The notes under the pieces: model-generated | The model's database searches: none | What the model was told of the DNA's origin: nothing | Seen by the model: the letters and a program-made list of their open reading frames with translations, nothing else | Shown: piece by piece, positions 35,111 through 49,000 of the stretch | Numbering within the stretch: position 1 is the stretch's first letter | Layout of the letters: the number at the start of each line of letters is the position of its first letter | Origin: Casuarius casuarius | Lineage: Eukaryota > Chordata > Aves > Casuariiformes > Casuariidae | Direction of reading: 5' to 3' | NCBI GenBank assembly: GCA_003342895.1 | Contig: PTFA01000274.1 | Location: 342,110 to 406,109 of the forward strand | Length of the DNA stretch: 64,000 bases | Program-made: the position numbers and the translations under genes

Positions 35111-38100
35111 GGTATAATATAGCAGTAAATGCCAGAAAGGATGTATCAGTAAGTGCCTGATACGACAGCAGCTATAGATGTTAGGCAGCGGTAGGATCAA
35201 GAAGAAGAAAAATATCCTCTTTGAGATAGACTGTTTTGGACCTTCCTTTGAAGGGGCTGATTAACCACCTCAAGATGTTTCTGTACATTGTGTAATGGAG
35301 GGAAGAAAGGCTTCGAACATGAATATCCACCTTGTTTTCTTCCATAACAGCTCTACGCTGTTCAGAATCTACCAGTTCATAGTCTCCTTTCAGATTTAGT
35401 TGGATTTATACGGCTGAAGGAAGAATAGGTGCAGTGGGTATGGGAGGAGTGGGGAGGAAGCAAAGCCTTTAAATTGCCATCTATCATCACAGCAACCGAA
35501 ACCTCAGGCTGCTGACTTCAGGTCAGGATTTGTTTTCAATCTGCGTTAGGAGCAACTGCATGATTCTGGGGATTGGTAATGAGGTATAGAGCCTTTTACC
35601 CTCTAAGACACCAGTTCAAAGCGAGGTCATTAGTGGCTTTAAGCAATAACAGGGATGGACTGGAAACAGATTTTCCTTCCTAATCTAAAACCAAAGCAGA
35701 GTTCTGCTTCAACAGGATACAGTGCAGTGCCCCCAGCTCCCCTCCTCTAACGGTGCAGTGAGAGCTCCCCCTTCCGTTTTTCTCTAACCACTAGTTATAA
35801 ACTGTTACAAGCTGTAGGGGCTTACATGCAAAGACACACTGCTCCTGACTAGCACTGTCCATTCAGCAGAAGTCATAGTTTCCCCAGGTACTAACAACTG
35901 TTTGTACATCTCCAGACAGATTCACTCAGAATACTCTTTTTCTTTCTTTTCTTTTTTTTTTTTTTTTTTTAAACAAAACACTCTATGTAGACATGTTATC
36001 AAAGCTGGTAGCCTGTTGCATTTTCATAATGCATACAATTCCCTGTTAAAATAGAGGCTCAAGAAACGAAAAACCTTAGATACTTGCAGGANCATGAAGG
36101 ATATGCATTCTACTGATTTAAAAAGAATCTATGATCTGATTTGCAGTGATAAAATATTATAGCCAGTCAAAAATTTTCCAGCTGCACTGGAATATATCTT
36201 AAGATGCTAAATTAACAACAAAAATACAACATTTCACTTGAATGGATCATTTTTTTTCCTCAATACATATGAAAAGCTGTGCAAGCCTTTTGGTCACATC
36301 AAAATTATTTCAGTACAGTTTTTTTTTTTTTAACCATTCCATTTTGCAGAGAATTCCAACTATTCATATGCTCAATTTAGAGGGGAGACAGAATAGGGAG
36401 TAACTCCACAAAAGGAGAAAGAAAAAAAGAAAAAGTTTAGATCCTTAAAAATCTTCTCTCAGTTGCAGTATATACCACAGACTCCTCCAGTCCCTCAATA
36501 GTGGTGGCTCTTCTCTTTAATAACAACTTTTTCTCTGTTTTCATACTTCAAGTTAAGAAAGGTTTTGCTTACTCCCTCAGCCTCAGCTGAATTGTCCTTC
36601 CAGTTGTCCAGAGTAAAAAAGACTCTAAACACTAAACCTTACAGCAGTCAGCTCTGCAACCTCTAAACCTGTGACCCTTTTGTGTGACGAGATCATGCCA
36701 AAAGTATGAAGTAACAAGAACTAACAGGGTCCTTTGATTCCCATACTTCCCTTGCATTTGTTGCTGCAGATGACTAAACAGCTTGGCATGTATTCAGCTT
36801 TCTGTACGTGAAGACTGCTCTGAAAGTAATGTATAATCCTTACAAGATATGACTAATTGGAGATGTAATATGCACTCTGCAGCTCCTCCCAAAATCAGGC
36901 ATATATAAAGTAAAAATGAGATGCCATGTTAGCCTTTTCAAGGATCAAATGACTATAGCTCTGTAAATTAAGACATCCCAAAGCTGACATTTACACAGTC
37001 TCTTTTATCAGTAGTAATGCAAAGATAGTCTAGAAAAGATGGTCAAAAATGAGTTATCAAGGTTAATGAAAAGAAAATTCCTACTTCACATGTCGGCTTT
37101 TGGGCTCTTCCTTGCAAATGATTCTTTACTCTTGACATCCACACTTACTGGGGATCCTTGTGTACTAAGAACTAGATGGAGATGTACCAAAAAACCTCCC
37201 AATTTGGAACAGTTCAACCTTTCACGCACTCCATCCTTCCACTACAGAGTATAGTTTGCCATTTCCCTGGTGTAAAGGTGGTGAGTTAGCAAGAATCACT
37301 CCTGGGCCCGATCAGGTTTGCTCACACAGACCTGAGGTGGTGCTTTTGTTCTATATCCAGTTTAAGAGCTGAATTATTATCTTCAAAGCAACGCACTAGC
37401 CTCAGGATACTGAAAATCTCACAAAGCTCCTAGCTGAAGTCAACTCTATCCTTAAGCACAATGGCATTTTTCTCCACAGAAGAGAAACTATCTGCACAGC
37501 AGATCTTTTTCATAGCAACTAATTTCCACAGGGCTGAGAAAATTGCAAACAGCTCCATCTTACACACTTACTGCAGGAAGTGTACCCTTACACTTGCAAT
37601 CTGTAACAAGCACGTTTGCTGTAAGTTTTGAGGGGAAAAAACCTAACCCCATGACTATCAGAATTCTCCCAGACAGCAAACAGCTTCTGTAGAGAGAAAA
37701 GAGTGAGGAGGTCAAGTACAAACAATCCATACACAAGGGAACAACACAAAGTAATTCTCGGAGTCCAACTAAAAATATCGAAAGGACTTTCATTTCTGTG
37801 CAGGTCCACAGAATTTCTCAAAGCTCCTCGCCACCAGAAGCCGTTAGCTCGGCATCCAGCAATGGAAGAATAGATTCTTCAGTGCGATGCCTGAGAAGTT
37901 ATAAACAACTAGCTATTTTATGACTTAGTTCCCGAAACATACCTTCTGCTAGTTGTTACTGGAGAGAATAATATGGATACTGCTTTGTTTTGACAATTGT
38001 TGAGTAAAACTTGCCNTGCTTCAAAACATTCAGTATGCTTTTATATAACGTATAGGTTAACCACAACAACATACAGCCAAGAAGAAAGAAAACGGAAATA

Positions 38101-40084
38101 ATCCCCAAAAGGCATATACTGCTGTTTCATAGANTGATTAAACATTACTTATCAGTACAATTTGACACAGTGATTACATTAAAATTTTTCTATGTAAAGG
38201 CTGAAGTTAGAGAATGTTCATTACATTTTTATTTTTTCATTTCAATATGATTCTCCAAACTTGGCTGCTTCACTGTTCCCATGTCAATCAGGTGTACAAG
38301 GGAATAAAGGAAGAGAGCACAAAGGTTCTACTGAATGCTCCCTAGCAGCAAGAAAATATAATAGAAGAATGCCTCAGGAAAAACTGTTTACTGCAATAAA
38401 CTCACCCAATGGCCCAGTTTGCCAGTAAGCAATTCCTGGTTGTATGGTCTCTGCTAGTCTTTCTTAAAAAAAATTGCATGCAGCTTGCTCAGAAAAAGAT
38501 GGAAAATTGAATAAACCCTACCCTAGCAGGTGACAAATACAATAAGCCCAGCATTAAAGAAACATCGTGGAATTTTTCTTAATGAGGAACAGATTATGTA
38601 TAGCGGGTGGCTCACATGAGTGAGGTAGCAGGACCCACACATTTCTTAAGTAAGTTGACAGCCAACTCATTTAAAAAATGTATGACCAACAGCTGCAAGA
38701 AGTTGCTTCAACAGTGTTGGTTAGATGCGGCAGGTTTTTTTAGGCATTTCTGTACTGGAAAAATTTCTTGTAGAGATGTAATTATACCAGCAAAATATGT
38801 TTTCAGTGGTCTACTTTATGCTCCTTCTCTGAAATCCCTTGCTGCTGTGTGTTGTGTCTGCAGTNGAAAGGTTTTCCAGCACAATATTTTTTCTAGTGTA
38901 TGTTAGATATTATCAAAAAGGAGGCATTATTAAGCATCCACTAGGAAACGACACCTACCATCTATTCTTTGCAGGTTCTGATTAGTGCTGGCTTAAACTT
39001 TTATTTTCATTTTGGTTGAAAATAATTTTTCAGTTTAAAAACACCCCTTCAAAACATCAAATAGATTTGCAAAAACATTCAAAGCATTACACTTTTCACA
39101 GCACGCACCTATACAAACAGAAAGACAAGCCACATAGTGGCCACAGGAGGTAACACAGCTGTGACAAAAAAGGGAACTAGAGAAGCAGGAACCAGAACTA
39201 AGAACTAATCAAGTGAAAGGTCAGTCCCCAGCAAGTCAGATTTACTCAGAGAAAAACAGGACCTTCATCCCTTCAGCCACTGAAAAGCAGGACTGAAGGT
39301 AAGAAATTAATCCAAGTGGTTGCTTGGAGCCAATATAACAGAAAACATTTTTTCTGCTACATACTTTTAAGACATACCACTCACACTATTGCAGTCTAGA
39401 GGTATAGGGTGCTGGCAGAAACTTCATTATCTGTAGGTATTTCCATAGCACCATCACAGATGCTAGGAAGACCTTGGGGACAACCATCACAGTACACATT
39501 TATCCCATTTCCAAACAGTGAGCTCTGGTGAGCAAAGACAGTAAGAGTTGGAGAGTGTTCAGACTAGACTATGGCTGGGTGGATAGGTGAGAAATCTGGG
39601 TTAGAGTTCTTCACAGGCAGAAGAATGGAAAAAAACCAGTCTCTGTACCTTGTGCACATACTCTCATTACAAGACCACTGGATGCTAGACTATCACATCT
39701 GCAGTATAACTTTTCTTCCCCCTCAATATACGATTGTACCTGTACTATTTTTCCTGTGGAGAACAATCCTGTCAGCATAAGTGAAATGTTTGACCACAAC
39801 CATTCAATTGGGTTCCACAGGGAAGATCAGTGGGGAAACATTGTGTCTGTGCAATCCTAAACAGGAACACCTTCCTTTCTCCCCTCTAATGTCAGTGGAG
39901 TGGGATGAATTTCTCCAAAGCACCATTCACTGTGATTAAGTTATACTTCTGTCCCATAAGACCCACTGGAGAGATGCATAATCTTGACGACAGAGATAAT
40001 CTAAAGAAGTTAGTCTCTAGTATTAGTCCCGCTGTTGATGCCACTCTTCCACATGGAGAGGACTGAGAACTTGGTCATCCTAAA
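35111..40084. other. Gene-free interval
   Basis: Apart from T-rich tracts at 35934-35970 and 36320-36331 and an A/G-rich patch at about 36411-36437, no structure can be named. The 35700-35780 part is mildly GC-richer but has no reading frame of note. No exon or RNA gene is supported. Confidence 0.55.
35934..35970 (+). repeat. T-rich tract
   Basis: CTTTTTCTTTCTTTTC followed by a run of about 19 T. A decayed poly(T) or polypyrimidine stretch. Similar, shorter runs lie at about 36320-36331. Confidence 0.85.
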
Positions 40085-40170
40085 TTCTTGGCCGGAGGTC
40101 ACACAGGAAAATCATAGGGTACCTACTAATCCACATTCCGGGCTTGCTCTCTAACTATCGAACCACCCCT
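40085..40170 (-). repeat. MIR-type SINE fragment, head region
   Basis: GGAGGTCACACAGGAAAATC, then CACATTCCGGGC and TGCTCTCTAACTATCGAACC correspond to the MIR reverse complement AGGTCACACAG...CCGGGATTC...GTGCTCTTAACCACTACACC. The match reaches the tRNA-derived 5' head of MIR. Confidence 0.6.
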
Positions 40171-42267
40171 TTTTCTTGCAAAAATTTTTCAATGGCTTCT
40201 GAAAAGCCAGCTACCTATAAATTTTTCCTTTTTTGGAACCCATTTGTGAATCCCCATGCTATTTACACTATTTCATTTGACAGAGAATGTCTAATGATAG
40301 GCAAGCTTTGTTGAAGCCAGTAGCTAATTTAGATCTGGCTTTCCTTAACAAATGAAGAATCTTTATCTGTCCTTTTAAGTTACCCTCAAAAGACTTTATT
40401 TCAACATTGCAGATGAAGACACAGACTTCTTAAGCAACTGATCTATCCTCTTTGGGAGGCAATTAAAGAGTACAAAAAATTACCACCTTCTGTTTCTNTT
40501 CTAGTAATGGATGAATAATTGGTTTGTTTTAAGAGAGAAAAAACTAGTCAGACATTGCCAGTTTCAACATTTCTAACTACTTTAAGATTATCACAAAAGC
40601 AGTTCTGGCAAACTGAAGGACGAGATTTCTGATAGGTCCCAAATTTACATGCAAAACGTGCACTTTCCAACAGCCAGTATCTGTCAACTATGCAAGTATT
40701 CAGGACTCCAGAAATGAATATAATTACCTCAGTATATGACTTCATCAATGCAACTTCTACCATTATCTCCTTTTCCTTCTTCTGTCTGGGACATAAACTC
40801 TCCTGGCCTCCTCCAGCAAAGTTATAAACAAATATAGGTAAGTCTTTGCAAGAGCAGGACACAATTGTGCTTTTGTTTTCCTTGTTATGTCACTGCAATG
40901 GTGCTATGCTGTTTAGCTTGAAAAGCCAGCTGTACATTTCATCTGAAGGTTGAAGGTGAATACAAAATGAAGTAATGCAGATTGCACTGAATTTTAAATC
41001 TCAAATTGACAAGCTTTTCATGTTTCACATTTAGGCAAGTTGATTGGTTTTAAGTCTCCTGTGTTTCAGTAAATATATCCACATTAGGAAGAGGTTAAAA
41101 AGAAAATCATGAATTACAAATTCAAGAACATGCTTGTTACCCTGGCTAGCCTGTGCAGGAAGGAGGAAGTGATGTTCTATTTGCGTTCCAAAGCAGTTCT
41201 GTTCTGCAGGCAGTGTCTGTATCAATTAGAAGCATGATCTGTGTCAGGTTTTTGTCAATACAGTAACAAGTTCAGAGAACGCTCTTCAGCTACAGTGAAT
41301 CAGGGAATCAGCTTTTGGAAAGACAAATCTATATAATCATTAAAATTGATCAAGAGTGGATGAGGGAATTCCAGGAAGTTTCTGACCTGAAGGTACACAT
41401 CGTGCACACACCTAGGCTTTGAAATCCAGTTACAGAAACTAAATGACCATAATGTTTTCTATTATCAGACACATAGAAACCATTTTCCCCACCTTCCTCT
41501 GCCCCACTAAAACAAGTTTCTATTACTTTTTCCTAATCAACAAACTTGATCTTTTATCAGACTTTCTCAACTGTCTACAGCCTGCTTCTTCAGCTGCCTA
41601 CAGCTTCTTTAAGTTAAAGACTATATCATAACTGCAGAACAATGTAACAGAGGATTTTCGGTTTCAGTCTTAGAAGCTAAGTTCAAAATTCAGGGATATT
41701 ATTTCTTCTCACTTATCCTTCCACAACTCTTCATGTCTTCTACATTGCATAGGTAACAATTAGAAGACTGGTAAATCACAGGCATACTGCAAAGGGCAGG
41801 ATTTGGCCAGGTGATAATAAGGTATGAATTAAAAACAACTTGATTTACAGAGGTCTCAACAGGAGTCCACAGGACTGCTAGCAAGAGAAAAAATCTCCTG
41901 CATATTTTCTGAGTAAGAGATGGCTCATTCGGGCACAATCAACGTGAAACATCAGTTGCCACAAAACTACTTATCAGAAACAGTCAGGATGCTTTCTGAG
42001 GCTGTGTCACTCGTACTTAAAAGCTAAAGAACTTGTTTCTTTCTACGCTCACTTAGCGTCAATATACAGACAGTGGCTAAGAGACGACAAACACCAAACA
42101 TGGTTACCTCTCACAGCAATATCAACTTGCACAATGCAAGTACAATTCATTGTTAAGTGGAGATAATTTAGAACAAAGAATGAAACATTGTAAATGGGTA
42201 GGACAGATTTTTCAAGGATACTAAAACTTGTATTGGTTTACCACTGCTTCCATAAAGATCAAAAAGT

Positions 42268-42300
42268 GGTTTTGCCATCCACTTCAATCAGAGCAAAGGT
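42268..42300 (+). repeat. Short GACTTCAATGGG-class arm
   Basis: GTTTTGCCATCCACTTCAAT followed by CAGAGCAAAGG resembles GTTTTGCCATTGACTTCAATGGGAGCAGG. One arm only. Confidence 0.4.
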
Positions 42301-42359
42301 GCATGGACAGTGAAAGCTGCAAAAATCCCCATGCACAGTAATTTATAACATTGCAGCAA

Positions 42360-42440
42360 CTGCAGCCTGATTCTTGGACCAAGGCCCCACTGTGCTAGAT
42401 GCTTTACTGACACACATCCCAAACACACTGTCCCTANGGC
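42360..42440 (+). repeat. Old amniote repeat with GGCCCCACTGTGCTAG core
   Basis: CCTGATTCTTGGACCAAGGC, CCCACTGTGCTAGATGCTTT and CACACTGTCCCTA match, in order, a sauropsid dispersed repeat remembered as GGCCCCATTGTGCTAGGCGCTGTACAAACACA...ACAGTCCCTG. The usual continuation (CCCCAAAGAGCTTACAATC) is missing. I cannot name the family. Confidence 0.55.
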
Positions 42441-45143
42441 GGGTGGGGGAGGTTTTATATTTAAATATATGCAATACAATATAGAACAATAAAATGAAAG
42501 CAGTATTGCAGTGCCTTATGTTTTTAATAAAAGACTATTATTTTTCTATTATTACATTCTCTAACAAAGATCCTTAACAAGAGGTCTCATATTCTGTCTG
42601 ACTGCATCAATTTTTGATACAAAATAAACTCATTCTGGCTTATCAAATAGACAGGACCTCCAGTAGCATTGTATATCCCCAACTATATCACAACAGAGAG
42701 ATGGTTTTATGGTTGGTTGAGCAGAAAGACTATCACATCATCACAGATGTCAAGCAACACACAATTAATCCCCTCCTCCCTCCACCACGCATAAGCTTTC
42801 TACAGCTGAGATCATCCCAGACATATCTCCTAACCACAGGTCTGACCATTATGCTTTGATTTCTGTTTAGAAAAATACCCTAACTTTCCTCATTATCTCA
42901 GGGAAAGCAGAAGGGAATGACAGTGGCTAGGGAAGGGGCCTCATTCAAGAGGCTATGGTCAGAGAATCAGACAAACCAAAACAACTGAAACCTGCAGTTC
43001 TACCTATATACTTATTAGCACAAGGATCTGTTTTGCTGGGCACTTGGGATAACAAGGTATGTTACTCACATGGCCAATGAGATTCTCCAGCAGAATTNGA
43101 AGTGTGCTAAGCTTTTAGCAGCTCCTACTTCCCTTGCCTGAGCACAGAACTTTAGAAAACAAAGAAGTCGCAAAAAAAGTTCATAGGAAGTTTCTGGTTT
43201 GACCACAAGAGGATGAAATCTTTCAGTGGCACNAAAATCTTTTGTTCAACTGACGATCAGGTAGACAGACAGTGCTGCACCAGCTGAGTACCTGGCCTAG
43301 CACTGCAACTCGCTAGCGGGCAGAAAGATTTATCATCAAGTTGTAACACTTTCCATAAACAAATCTGGCTGTTAAAAACAAGGTCAAGACCATGACCTTA
43401 ATGTAAGTACTCTACGAGCACTTAGTACGGATACTTGAGCAGATATGTGAATATAACACTTTTTTCACCATAGCACACCTAAATCAGTAAGGGGCACGAT
43501 GTGCAGTCAGCATGGTGGTGCTGCGAAAAGCCCCTAGGATGTATATGGGTATGCTAAGCAAGAGTACGTTAGCTGGCGTTAGAAGACAATTTTCATTTCT
43601 GAGGCAACTTTTCAGATTTCGAGCCTCTCAGATTTTCTGGAGAACAGAACTGACATGCCATCATTGATGGATCCAGATCTGAACTTATCACTTGAGGGAT
43701 AAACTGGGAGGACATAGACTTTGTAGTCCAGTTGCTACAGAACCTGTTTTAGCTGAAGAACCACAACATCAAGTCCCCTGTTTCACTTGATTCATTGGCC
43801 ATTTGTCTTTCCAGATTGCTTCTAAAGTAAGGAACTTGAACTTCCATCTCTGACAGGCAAGATCAGTGTCCTAGCTGATCGGGCTTTTGAGCACAAGATT
43901 TTATTTCAATGGCATCTTAGATGGAATTAAGACATTCCCACACAACAAGATATATTGAGAAAATTATCACATTTAAAACATTACAGTCACTTCTAAGCTG
44001 CCTCAGCTACTCCTAAGCTTTCTTTTATAGGTATATAAAATCTATATTAGAAAAGCATTCTAAGCCTTTCCTCTCAGTCCTCCCTCTTCCTCCTTTAATG
44101 CAATGCAGCTGGGACTTTGGTTTTATACCTCCACCAAAAAAAGGCATTTTCAGTTGTCAGAGGAGCAGAGAAGAAGAAGAGAAAACAATATACAGAGCTG
44201 CCAAGGTTACCGACAATCCTTCCCGAAGCGACAAATGAAATTGTTTGGGAGGAGACAGATATAAAAAGATACTCAACTCTAGCTTGATTTTTATCATCCT
44301 CTTATTTCAGATGTGACTTATCCTGGACATGTTTTTTTCTTCCAGGAAATTTAAATCAATTTGTATTCATCAGAATTCTTCATATGTCATCGCGCAAATG
44401 TGAGATTCAAGTAGTACACAGGGAATTCTCCTAGCCTTAGAAAGCGTGGATCTGCTAAAGCTTCTATAAACCAGGTTGCATTCAAATAATACAAAGAGGT
44501 ATATTTATACCTTCTCAGAAATCTTAAGGCAGAAAGAGTAAAGCTAGAAATAAGACTTTTTTTTTGCCACATGGAAAAAGATGCCATTTATCCTAGCCCT
44601 ACCAAAATGAATTGGCTGTTGTGCCTGAACCTTAGACTGTAATTTCTTAACTGCATGTCATAAGCCCTCTAGTGCAAACAACTTATTCCACCTTGTCTCA
44701 GAGACAAAGAACAGCTATTTTAAAACACAAAGATCAAAGTTTCCCTACCATGGAATTCTAAGTGGTTTTGATCTATATTTATCTAGAACTATCTATCCAG
44801 TCAAAACTGAAAACAGGTCTCAGGTACAGTGGTACAATTCACAAAATGATCTTTCAAACAACCAAACTGCTGCTGTACTGAAATTCCTAATAGTTTTCTA
44901 GTTACTTTCTAGTACAGCAGATTGTTATGAGAGGGATCATGATATCTATCTACAATAGCAACCTAGAAATGAAGGAACTCAGCTGGGTTTGCTTTACAGA
45001 TGATGCAATCTATGCTTTATATATGTTTACATCCTCGTAGCAGCAGAGCTCTACTATGTCAATATTTTTAATATGCTGCTGGATGAGTAGGGAAATATTT
45101 TTGTTTTAATTTTGTGCGTCATGTTCATGTCTTTCTCTTCTTT

Positions 45144-45225
45144 AAGGGACAGAGAGATTAAGAGTTAAAGCTCAAGATCACATTAGCAGCCTGTGACAGA
45201 GCAAGGAAGGAAACAGACTGGATCT
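45144..45225 (-). repeat. MIR-type SINE fragment
   Basis: GGGACAGAGAGATTAAGAGT, TAAAGCTCAAGATCACATTA, then GCAGCCTGTGACAGAGCAAG and GAAGGAAACAGACTGGATCT. These follow MIR reverse complement order (GGCACAGAGAGGTTAAGTGACTTGCCCAAGGTCACA, CAGAGC, GATTCGAACCC). Confidence 0.65.
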
Positions 45226-45956
45226 AGCTAGTGGTGCAGAAGCAGCAATGTAGCCCTTCATCTATGACATGATACAGGAGAGCATACTGCGCACTGGTGG
45301 AGTTAATATGAAGGAAAGACTGAAGCCCCCTGTAAATCCACACCTTAACAGAGTAAGCAACTGACCCAGAGCTCATCAGTCCTAATCCACAGTGTTAATT
45401 AAAAGGCCATCCTTTGTCGCAGAAGAGTGATTGAGAGAGGAAATAGAGGCAGTAATTGATTATTAGAGTGAACACTGACATTGACCTCAGCAAGCAACGG
45501 CTATCTAACCCATCGGCTATAAGCAGAGAGTTCTGAGCTGTCCTCCTCATTCAAGAACCTCTGCATTTGTCCCTGTCCTCAATCTAGTAACCTCTGCAAT
45601 GACAGGAAGCAGTTGCTATACCAGGTACCCCAGAGAATGAAGGGCACATGCCTTCATCTGTTACCTTCNGAAGACACCCATTAATTTCAGGATCAATGTA
45701 ACAGTCATCTCTCAAAGAATAACAACTGCTTNGCTACCACACCAACCTATCTCCAAAGGAATGGACACGAACACCCACCTTCCCCCACCTGTACGCAAAT
45801 ATTATTTTACATCCAATGTTTTACACAGTATCCCCCCTAAGATGCTGGTGAATTTGAGTGGAAAGCCCTGCAGGAATAATTTCTGATAGTGCAGAATGAT
45901 CAAGGAATTGCTTCAGATTCATAGCCACTGACAGCACATTACCTATGATTTTACAG

Positions 45957-46089
45957 CACTGATTTTCAAGCAGGTGCTGTGGACTGCTGGATACTAAATT
46001 TATGTTTGCTGNTAATAAGATTGTTTGTCTTAATTACCTTTCACAGGCCTCCTGAAAACAGTCTAAAGATCTCAGACTGAAAACCACTA
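45957..46089. repeat. hAT/Charlie-type MITE relic
   Basis: The left end CACTGATTTTCAAGCAGGTG and the right end GACTGAAAACCACTA (its reverse complement starts TAGTGGTTTTCAGTC) form imperfect terminal inverted repeats of the CAGTGGTTTTCAACC type known from Charlie hAT elements. Inside the left end GCTGTGGACTGCTGGAT resembles the usual GTCCGTGGACTGCTGG. The right part has CACAGGCCTCCTGAAAACAG. The element is about 133 bp, too small to encode a transposase. No 8-bp target duplication survives. Confidence 0.6.
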
Positions 46090-49000
46090 CACCACGTAAA
46101 TAGCGCCGCAACCGAAACAGCACTCCACCATCAATGATCTTCAGCGCTAGAAATTAGGGTACTCAGTTTACCATCACTAAACTCACTTTTTCAGACTATA
46201 TTCCAGACTCTCCTTAGGCTTCAAAGGCTTACCATCATGTTAACAGACAGGAAGTCATTCCCACGGAGTTGACACAGCATGAAAAATCAGTATTTTTTAG
46301 GATTGCTTTTGCATCTCAAGCCATAGTTAAATTCAGCACTGATATGCATGAGAAAAATCAATTCTCTACCATAGCTGCATNTTAGAAAAAAGTAATAAAA
46401 CAAAACAAACTCCGCAAACAAAAAAATTTGTTTTCTTAATAACAGGGACTATGGAAAAAACAGTCAGACAACATGTTTGTACACTTCTACTCCAACTGCA
46501 GGTAGCCTGCATACAGGTTTGCATAGAAGATCAAAAACTTTGGACCAGAAAGTAGATTGCGAATTATCTGAATTGCACATAAGGACTAGGGCCTATGCAC
46601 TTCAATATTTTACAAGACAGGCCTCTAGCACTGTATGTAACTCGGGACTTTTGCTAGTTAGACATATTCATGTCATCTACTGTCGGCACTTAACCTGGAA
46701 TCACCTTGTATACTGAACAGAAAGGGGGTTGTTTCTAATATGGATAGTCTAAATCCCTTCCCAGAAGTATCTCTCTCTCTCTCTGTTGATTAAACCGGGA
46801 GTCCAGATTCTACAGCAGGCTCCTAAAGTATATCTGTGAATACTCCTGCTACTAACTGGCCCAGACGTAAGACACTATGCTGGGGAGGCATCAAAAACTG
46901 GATTGATCTGAAGGTCTAAGTCCCAGCAAATTTCTCTGAACTGTTGGATTGTATTTTTCTTGTTGGTCAGGATTGCCATAATCATTTAAGAGTATTGCAG
47001 AAGGAACCACAGAATCAAAGACATTCACCTAATCTTACTCTGTGTGTAGATACTGGGAATATAGCTAGTATGGCTTTCTGCCCTCTACAGTTAACGATGT
47101 GCTATGTGGCTAAACCTATAGCACTTATCTGGCTTGAACGCAGGCAGGTTTGCAGGTCACTGCAAGAGAGAACAAACATGCCAGTATGTCATATGTGAAA
47201 ACAAGGCATGGCTGAAAAAGAATAGGAAAACACTGGTCAATGGAAAAGAAAAGCACTCCTAACATTGATCTGAATCCAGTTTTTACCTGCAAGTGCCATA
47301 TGGTTTGGAAGAGTTTTAAGGGGCAATTCAACATTTCTCTCTTTGCTCCACTTTATGGGAAGGAATAAAGGAGTGTTCTGAAACAGCTGGAAATCCTTGC
47401 TGCTAAACAAAGCGGGTCCCTGCTGGACTAGTACCCACAAAGCTTGAGTCTCCAGAATCTGAACTCTAAAGATAGAAGGTTCAAAACAAGGTTACACTCA
47501 TTTTACTCTGAGTGTGCACACGCTATGCTGAGGTCAAACCGAAGCCCAGGGCCACAGGTAAATGTTAAAAACGTAAATTAAAGAGGACATGTATTTTCCT
47601 TGGCTTTGGATATGACAAATTTGTAGGCGTGGGAAATGCTCAGGCTTTTGAGGGAAAAGCCAGGCAGATGGAACAACTGGTGTAAAAAGTCAATTCTGAA
47701 AAGAGACAGATTCAACTCACCTAATGCATCAAGGAATCACCAGCTTTATAAACTATCACAGTCCTGAAGTTCTCTATCAGCCCTACCAAGCTCTCAAAAC
47801 TCACAGATAATTTATTGGGCAATGCGTTGCCTGAAACAAGGACGTTACTCACCATGAGTTTGTGCTGTGTTGTGAATACCATGTGATTGACTATGGTCGG
47901 CTTTCCATCATCACAGTCCTAAGAAGTTGGTTCTTATTTCAAGTTTGCATTTTGCAGCAAATGTAAAAAGCACATTAAAAATCTGCAGCCAGCTTGGTAA
48001 AGCTCTTACAAAGCAGTTCCTATTGTAGGCTGCTGACAAAGTGAAGAGAAACTATCCATGTTTTTGAGTCTTGTTTCTAAGTCAAGACAGAGCCTCTCTG
48101 GGAAGTGGTATACTTCGGGATGGGAAAGAAAATATTTTTGATGACTTCAAATCTTCATTATTTACCTCATAAATCATGACCCTGGATATTGGTTAAATTC
48201 TGCAGCAACAAAAAGTTCATTCTAGGGAGCAAACTAATGTAATATGCACACTGCAATTTTTAGAGACCTTGAAGTAAGAAAGATTGGTCCATAAAAGTAA
48301 AGGACAGAACTATTAACAGTTATTTTATTCTACATCATCAGTAAGAAGGCCTGATTTTCCCATTAACTTGTTACTTCTGCAAACATTTACACCTGAACAA
48401 GAGCAGCACAGATATCCTAATGTGAGTGGAGCTCTGATTCAACAGTATTCAACGAAGTTCTATTTGATAGTATTTAATATAAGACAACAGAAAAAAAAAT
48501 TGAGCCAGAAAATTANTAGCATGACAGAAAACATTGCATGAAGTATCTGGGAGAGGCAGAGAATGCAATTCTCCATTCTACTCTGGATAATGGCAAAGAA
48601 GAGTGGTGCCATAAGCTGACTCAAAGTAACCCAGACTTGATGCAAACCTAAACCTACTCCATTTTGAAGACATTTCTGCATTTATACACTGTTACACTGT
48701 ATACAATTCTCATGGATTTTCACAAACAAGGAATTCTTCCTACACTGTCCACTTAACTCCTCCCTCCAGTAGTCCACCAATTCCTTCAGGCTCCTTGTTT
48801 CCAACAGTGTGCTCCCCACTGCTGTCTGAATCAGAACAAAGAAAAACAGCAATTTTTTCAGTATTTTTCATTCTCTTTGAGAATGTTTTATGTTTTCTGC
48901 ACAGTTGATAATATCGTTAGTACTTTGATNTCATGAAGAATCAGTCCCTCAATCTACAAAGAAATGTACAGTGAGATTGACAAAAGATTTAGACTTGCAA

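Larger units (their letters stand above)
40171..45143. other. Gene-free interval
   Basis: Outside the two old repeats at 42.3 kb the sequence is unique and AT-rich, with no supported coding exon. A 104-codon minus-strand frame at 40548-40862 has no domain I recognise. No CpG island is visible. Confidence 0.55.

Noticed and set aside
36480..36560. CR1-like string around ccctcaatagtggtggctct
   Set aside because: Only one motif recalls the CR1 segment GTGGCCCTTCTCTGG and neighbouring motifs are absent.
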